Positions 61,334-64,000 of a DNA stretch of 64,000 bases are shown in pieces; the stretch's first letter is position 1; each line of letters begins with the position of its first letter. Origin of the DNA: Bermanella sp047621325 (GTDB lineage Bacteria > Pseudomonadota > Gammaproteobacteria > Pseudomonadales > Oceanobacteraceae); contig JBLHLT010000003.1 in the NCBI GenBank assembly GCA_047621325.1, positions 1 through 64,000 on the forward strand, read 5' to 3'. The position numbers and the translations under genes were made by a program. The notes under the pieces were generated by a model that was not told the DNA's origin, searched no databases, and was given only the letters and a program-made list of their open reading frames with translations.

Positions 61334-61897
61334 ATGAAAGGTCAAAAAGGTTTTACCCTTATTGAATTAATGATTGTGGTAGCAATCATCGGTATTTTGG
61401 CATCGGTTGCGATTCCTCAGTACCAAAACTACATTGCACGTACTGACGTGTCTGAAACTCTACTGTCTGCACCTCAGAGCTTGAAAGTTGCTCTATCAGA
61501 ACACGCAGCATCATACGGTAACCTGCCAGATCCTGCCGTAAACCCAAATGCATTCGCAGTTTTATTCGACAGTGTTAATTACGCAACTCCAGCTGGTATC
61601 CCTCATACTCCAACCGACTATAAGCTTACTGAAAAAGTAGCATCTGTAGACTTCACTGTAAGCGCTTATGATCCACTTGATCCTACTAATAGTGTTGGTA
61701 CCATGATTGTAACTTATGCTCACAAAAACGGTAATATTGCGGCAAGACAGTTTGTTATAGCTGTTCGTGTTAACAACGCTGGTACTGTTCAGTTCCTTCA
61801 AGATGATTCTGTAATGCCATTAGCTGATGGCGGCACGTACATCAAACGTGAACATCGCCCTAATAACATGGTTAAGTTAAGCAAATATGTTCCTTAA
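61334..61897 (+). CDS. pilA: Type IV major pilin PilA
   Basis: 187 residues from the ATG at 61334, with GGAG 9 bases upstream. The type IVa prepilin leader M-K-G-Q-K-G is cut before F-T-L-I-E, and Glu5 of the mature protein is present, followed by the long hydrophobic N-terminal helix ('LMIVVAIIGILASVAIPQYQNYIART'). The C-terminal globular part contains no cysteine at all, whereas type IVa pilins usually have a C-terminal disulfide loop. The name rests on position upstream of pilB-pilC and the sigma-54 promoter. Confidence 0.93.
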   Translation: MKGQKGFTLIELMIVVAIIGILASVAIPQYQNYIARTDVSETLLSAPQSLKVALSEHAASYGNLPDPAVNPNAFAVLFDSVNYATPAGIPHTPTDYKLTEKVASVDFTVSAYDPLDPTNSVGTMIVTYAHKNGNIAARQFVIAVRVNNAGTVQFLQDDSVMPLADGGTYIKREHRPNNMVKLSKYVP

Positions 61898-61913
61898 TTA
61901 GTTAGATAAAATA

Positions 61914-61935
61914 AAAACCCGCTACGGCGGGTTTT
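61914..61935 (+). terminator. Intrinsic terminator after pilA
   Basis: AAAACCCGC (61914-61922), TACG loop, GCGGGTTTT (61927-61935) and further T residues. It should make pilA mRNA much more abundant than pilB-pilC mRNA. Confidence 0.9.
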
Positions 61936-62056
61936 TTTTACTTTAAAATAAGTCCAAATTCACCGTTATCACAATCAGAAATTCTACTTGTAGCACTGTT
62001 TAAATTTACTAAAAACGGTATGATAAACAGCAAATTACAACAAGAATACAAGCATT

Positions 62057-63736
62057 ATGTCCAACCTAAGCGGCATCGCTCGTCAATTCGTTGAACGAGA
62101 CTTACTCAGTGAACAACAAGCACTAACCTTGATTAGCGAAGCCAATAAAGAGCAGCGCTCTTTCATATTGCATGCTCTATTGTCTGGTAGCTGCAAGTCT
62201 AAAGAGGTTGCCCAGTTAGTATCTGATGAATTTGGTCTCCCCTACCTAGACTTAGCCGCCATGGACCCAGAGCACTTTGTTTTGGACTTAGTTAATGCCG
62301 ATTTATTAGAAAAACATAAAGTTTTACCTATTTTTAAACGCGGTAACCGCTTACACCTTGCCCAAGCAGACCCTTCAGATATGTCGGCTTTGGATGATGT
62401 GAAATTCGCCACTGGCATGACAGTAGACGCCACCGTCGTTGAATATGACAAACTGAATATCATTCTAGAAAAACTACAAGCTGGAAGTACCGCATTTGAT
62501 GACCTCGGGGATGACCTCGATCTAGCAGACGATGAACCACAAAAAAAAGAGAGTGAAGATGACAGTACAGGTGATGAAGCACCTATTGTTCGCTTCATTA
62601 ATAAGATGCTGCTTGATGCTATTAAAATGGGATCATCTGACTTACATTTTGAGCCTTATGAAAAACGCTATCGCGTACGCTACCGCACCGATGGTGTACT
62701 GCATGAAGTAGCCTCTCCTCCTGTTAATCTTTCTGGCAAAATTGCAGCCCGCTTAAAAGTCATGTCACAAATGGATATTTCAGAGCGTCGCGTCCCACAA
62801 GACGGCCGAATTAAAATGAAAATATCCAAAAGCAAGTCCATCGACTTTCGCGTAAATACACTACCTACCCTTTGGGGCGAAAAAATCGTACTGCGTATTC
62901 TCGACCCATCCAGTGCCCAGCTGGGTATTGATGCACTAGGATATGAACCTGAACAGAAAAAACTATATATGGATGCCTTATCTCAACCACAAGGCATGAT
63001 ATTAGTAACTGGGCCAACTGGTTCGGGTAAAACGGTATCGTTATATACTGGCTTAAACATCTTGAACGTTGAAGGAACTAACATTTCAACCGCAGAAGAT
63101 CCAGTTGAGATAAACCTCGAAGGCATCAATCAAGTTAACGTAAACGCAAAAGTCGGGTTAGACTTTGCCGAGGCATTACGCTCATTCCTACGACAAGACC
63201 CTGACATTGTTATGGTGGGTGAGATTCGAGATTTGGATACTGCAGGTATTGCCATTAAAGCAGCGCAAACCGGTCACTTGGTATTATCCACACTCCATAC
63301 AAACAGCGCCCCTGAAACACTAACCCGTTTAGCGAATATGGGGGTGCCAGCATTTAACATTGCCACATCTGTAAGCTTAATCATCGCGCAGCGACTTGGT
63401 CGTCGATTATGCAGTATCTGTAAAACTAAAGCAGATATTCCCAATGAAGCACTTAAAGAAGCTGGCTTTACTGATAAAATGCTTACCGACGCAACACTAT
63501 TTAAACCCGTTGGTTGTGATGCCTGCAGTGGTGGCTATAAAGGCCGTGTTGGTATATATGAGGTAGTTCGCATCACTGATGCTATCTCTCGTATTATCAT
63601 GGAGGGCGGTAATGCGATTGAAATTGCCGATATAGCCCGTAAAGAAGGCTTTAATAACTTAAGAACATCCGCTCTTATGAAAGTTGCTCAGGGTGTCACT
63701 AGCCTTGAAGAAGCTAATCGAGTGACCTCAGGGTAG
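62057..63736 (+). CDS. pilB: Type IV pilus extension ATPase PilB
   Basis: 559 residues. N-terminal domain of the GspE/PilB type (about 1-150), then the AAA-like ATPase: Walker A 'GPTGSGKT' (about 322-329), Asp box and 'RQDPDIVMVGEIRD' (Walker B), His box 'GHLVLSTLHTNSAPETLTRL', and a tetracysteine zinc site 'CSICKTK ... CDAC'. It drives pilus assembly at the inner membrane. The 'ASPPVNLSGKIAARLKVMSQMDISERRVPQDGRI' segment is typical. It is not the T2SS ATPase, because pilA precedes and pilC follows. Confidence 0.97.
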   Translation: MSNLSGIARQFVERDLLSEQQALTLISEANKEQRSFILHALLSGSCKSKEVAQLVSDEFGLPYLDLAAMDPEHFVLDLVNADLLEKHKVLPIFKRGNRLHLAQADPSDMSALDDVKFATGMTVDATVVEYDKLNIILEKLQAGSTAFDDLGDDLDLADDEPQKKESEDDSTGDEAPIVRFINKMLLDAIKMGSSDLHFEPYEKRYRVRYRTDGVLHEVASPPVNLSGKIAARLKVMSQMDISERRVPQDGRIKMKISKSKSIDFRVNTLPTLWGEKIVLRILDPSSAQLGIDALGYEPEQKKLYMDALSQPQGMILVTGPTGSGKTVSLYTGLNILNVEGTNISTAEDPVEINLEGINQVNVNAKVGLDFAEALRSFLRQDPDIVMVGEIRDLDTAGIAIKAAQTGHLVLSTLHTNSAPETLTRLANMGVPAFNIATSVSLIIAQRLGRRLCSICKTKADIPNEALKEAGFTDKMLTDATLFKPVGCDACSGGYKGRVGIYEVVRITDAISRIIMEGGNAIEIADIARKEGFNNLRTSALMKVAQGVTSLEEANRVTSG

Positions 63737-63748
63737 TAGGAATTCAGC

Positions 63749-64000
63749 ATGGCTAAAACGAAAACGGTAACCTTCCAGTGGGAAGGTAGTAATAAACGCG
63801 GGCAAAAAATAGAAGGCGAAATGCTAGGTGAAAACTCTGCAATCGTTAAAGCCCAGTTACGTAAGCAAGGTATCATTCCTAAAAAAATCCGCCGAAAATC
63901 TGAAGGGTTATTTGGGATTGGTGGCAGTGGTGGTGGGGGTCGCTCCAAAAAAATCAAAAATTTGGACATAACAATATTTTTGCGACAGCTAGCAACCATG
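63749..64000 (+). CDS. pilC: Type IV pilus inner-membrane platform protein PilC (N-terminal part)
   Basis: 84 codons before the window ends. It starts 12 bases after pilB with AGGA before the ATG. The segment 'FQWEGSNKRGQKIEGEMLGENSAIVKAQLRKQGIIPKKIRRKS' followed by a Gly/Ser-rich and 'KKIKNLDITIFLRQLATM' is the PilC/GspF N-terminus. PilC is the membrane platform that PilB and PilT act on. The rest lies to the right of the window. Confidence 0.95.
   Translation, partial: MAKTKTVTFQWEGSNKRGQKIEGEMLGENSAIVKAQLRKQGIIPKKIRRKSEGLFGIGGSGGGGRSKKIKNLDITIFLRQLATM

Noticed and set aside
62057..63736. GspE, the type II secretion ATPase
   Set aside because: Placement between pilA and pilC and the sequence type identify it as PilB.

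Overview
The window reads as chromosomal DNA of a marine-type gammaproteobacterium, probably of the Oceanospirillales/Pseudomonadales group. This is inferred from gene content: dnaE-accA-tilS order, ampD-ampE next to nadC and a pilABC locus, DUF3549, YqcC, DUF1499 and FxsA proteins, and a gammaproteobacterial Mn riboswitch with its GDT1-type exporter. The DNA is moderately AT-rich, and nearly all of it is core genome. The only clear mobile DNA is the cut-off end of an IS256-type element at the left edge. No tRNA, rRNA, CRISPR array or prophage was seen.

Layout. 1-4.4 kb: IS256-type end, secreted beta-propeller lipoprotein, a putative outer-membrane barrel, and a coupled pair (DUF6502 protein plus a tiny exported protein with a GGIGGTG motif). 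4.4-9.9 kb: two DEAD-box RNA helicases (RhlE-like and DeaD) around a metallo-beta-lactamase-fold lipoprotein; between them lies a strong candidate for a CsrB/RsmZ-type regulatory RNA on the minus strand. 9.9-18 kb: tilS-accA-dnaE, DUF1499 protein, RCC1-like lipoprotein and a small membrane coiled-coil protein, then an intergenic region with a cluster of DnaA-box matches. 18.3-27.7 kb: yqcC, cobS, DUF3549, ychJ, NUDIX hydrolase, TonB-like protein, coiled-coil exported protein, purU, DUF2057, CBS protein and ppnN. 27.7-35.7 kb: gspN-gspC-gspD of a type II secretion system, groES-groEL behind a heat-shock promoter, fxsA, and a Mn2+ riboswitch with its exporter. 35.7-44.7 kb: an SDR oxidoreductase, a chemoreceptor, an alkyltransferase-like protein, AmpG, YajQ, a Y1-transposase-like protein, panE and an orphan hybrid-free histidine kinase. 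44.7-54.7 kb: cobalamin riboswitch, BtuB-like receptor and a partner lipoprotein, a second chemoreceptor, and aceE-aceF. 54.9-64 kb: cobU-cobT-cobC, a PilZ protein, a ROK sugar kinase, ampD-ampE, nadC, and pilA-pilB-pilC (pilC cut by the window end).

Themes. Cobalamin uptake and nucleotide-loop assembly (btuB locus, cobS, cobU-cobT-cobC) are spread over three sites. Cell-wall recycling (AmpG, AmpD, AmpE, the ROK kinase) is in two. Signalling by c-di-GMP and post-transcriptional control is suggested by PilZ, YajQ and the CsrB-like RNA. Surface machinery includes T2SS parts, type IV pili and two chemoreceptors. The items most worth following up are the CsrB-like RNA, the riboswitch-controlled BtuB plus beta-propeller lipoprotein pair (an analogue of the Bacteroides BtuB-BtuG arrangement), a 54-base covarying hairpin repeat attached to terminators, the DnaA-box cluster, and a Y1-transposase-like gene that has lost one histidine of its HUH motif.
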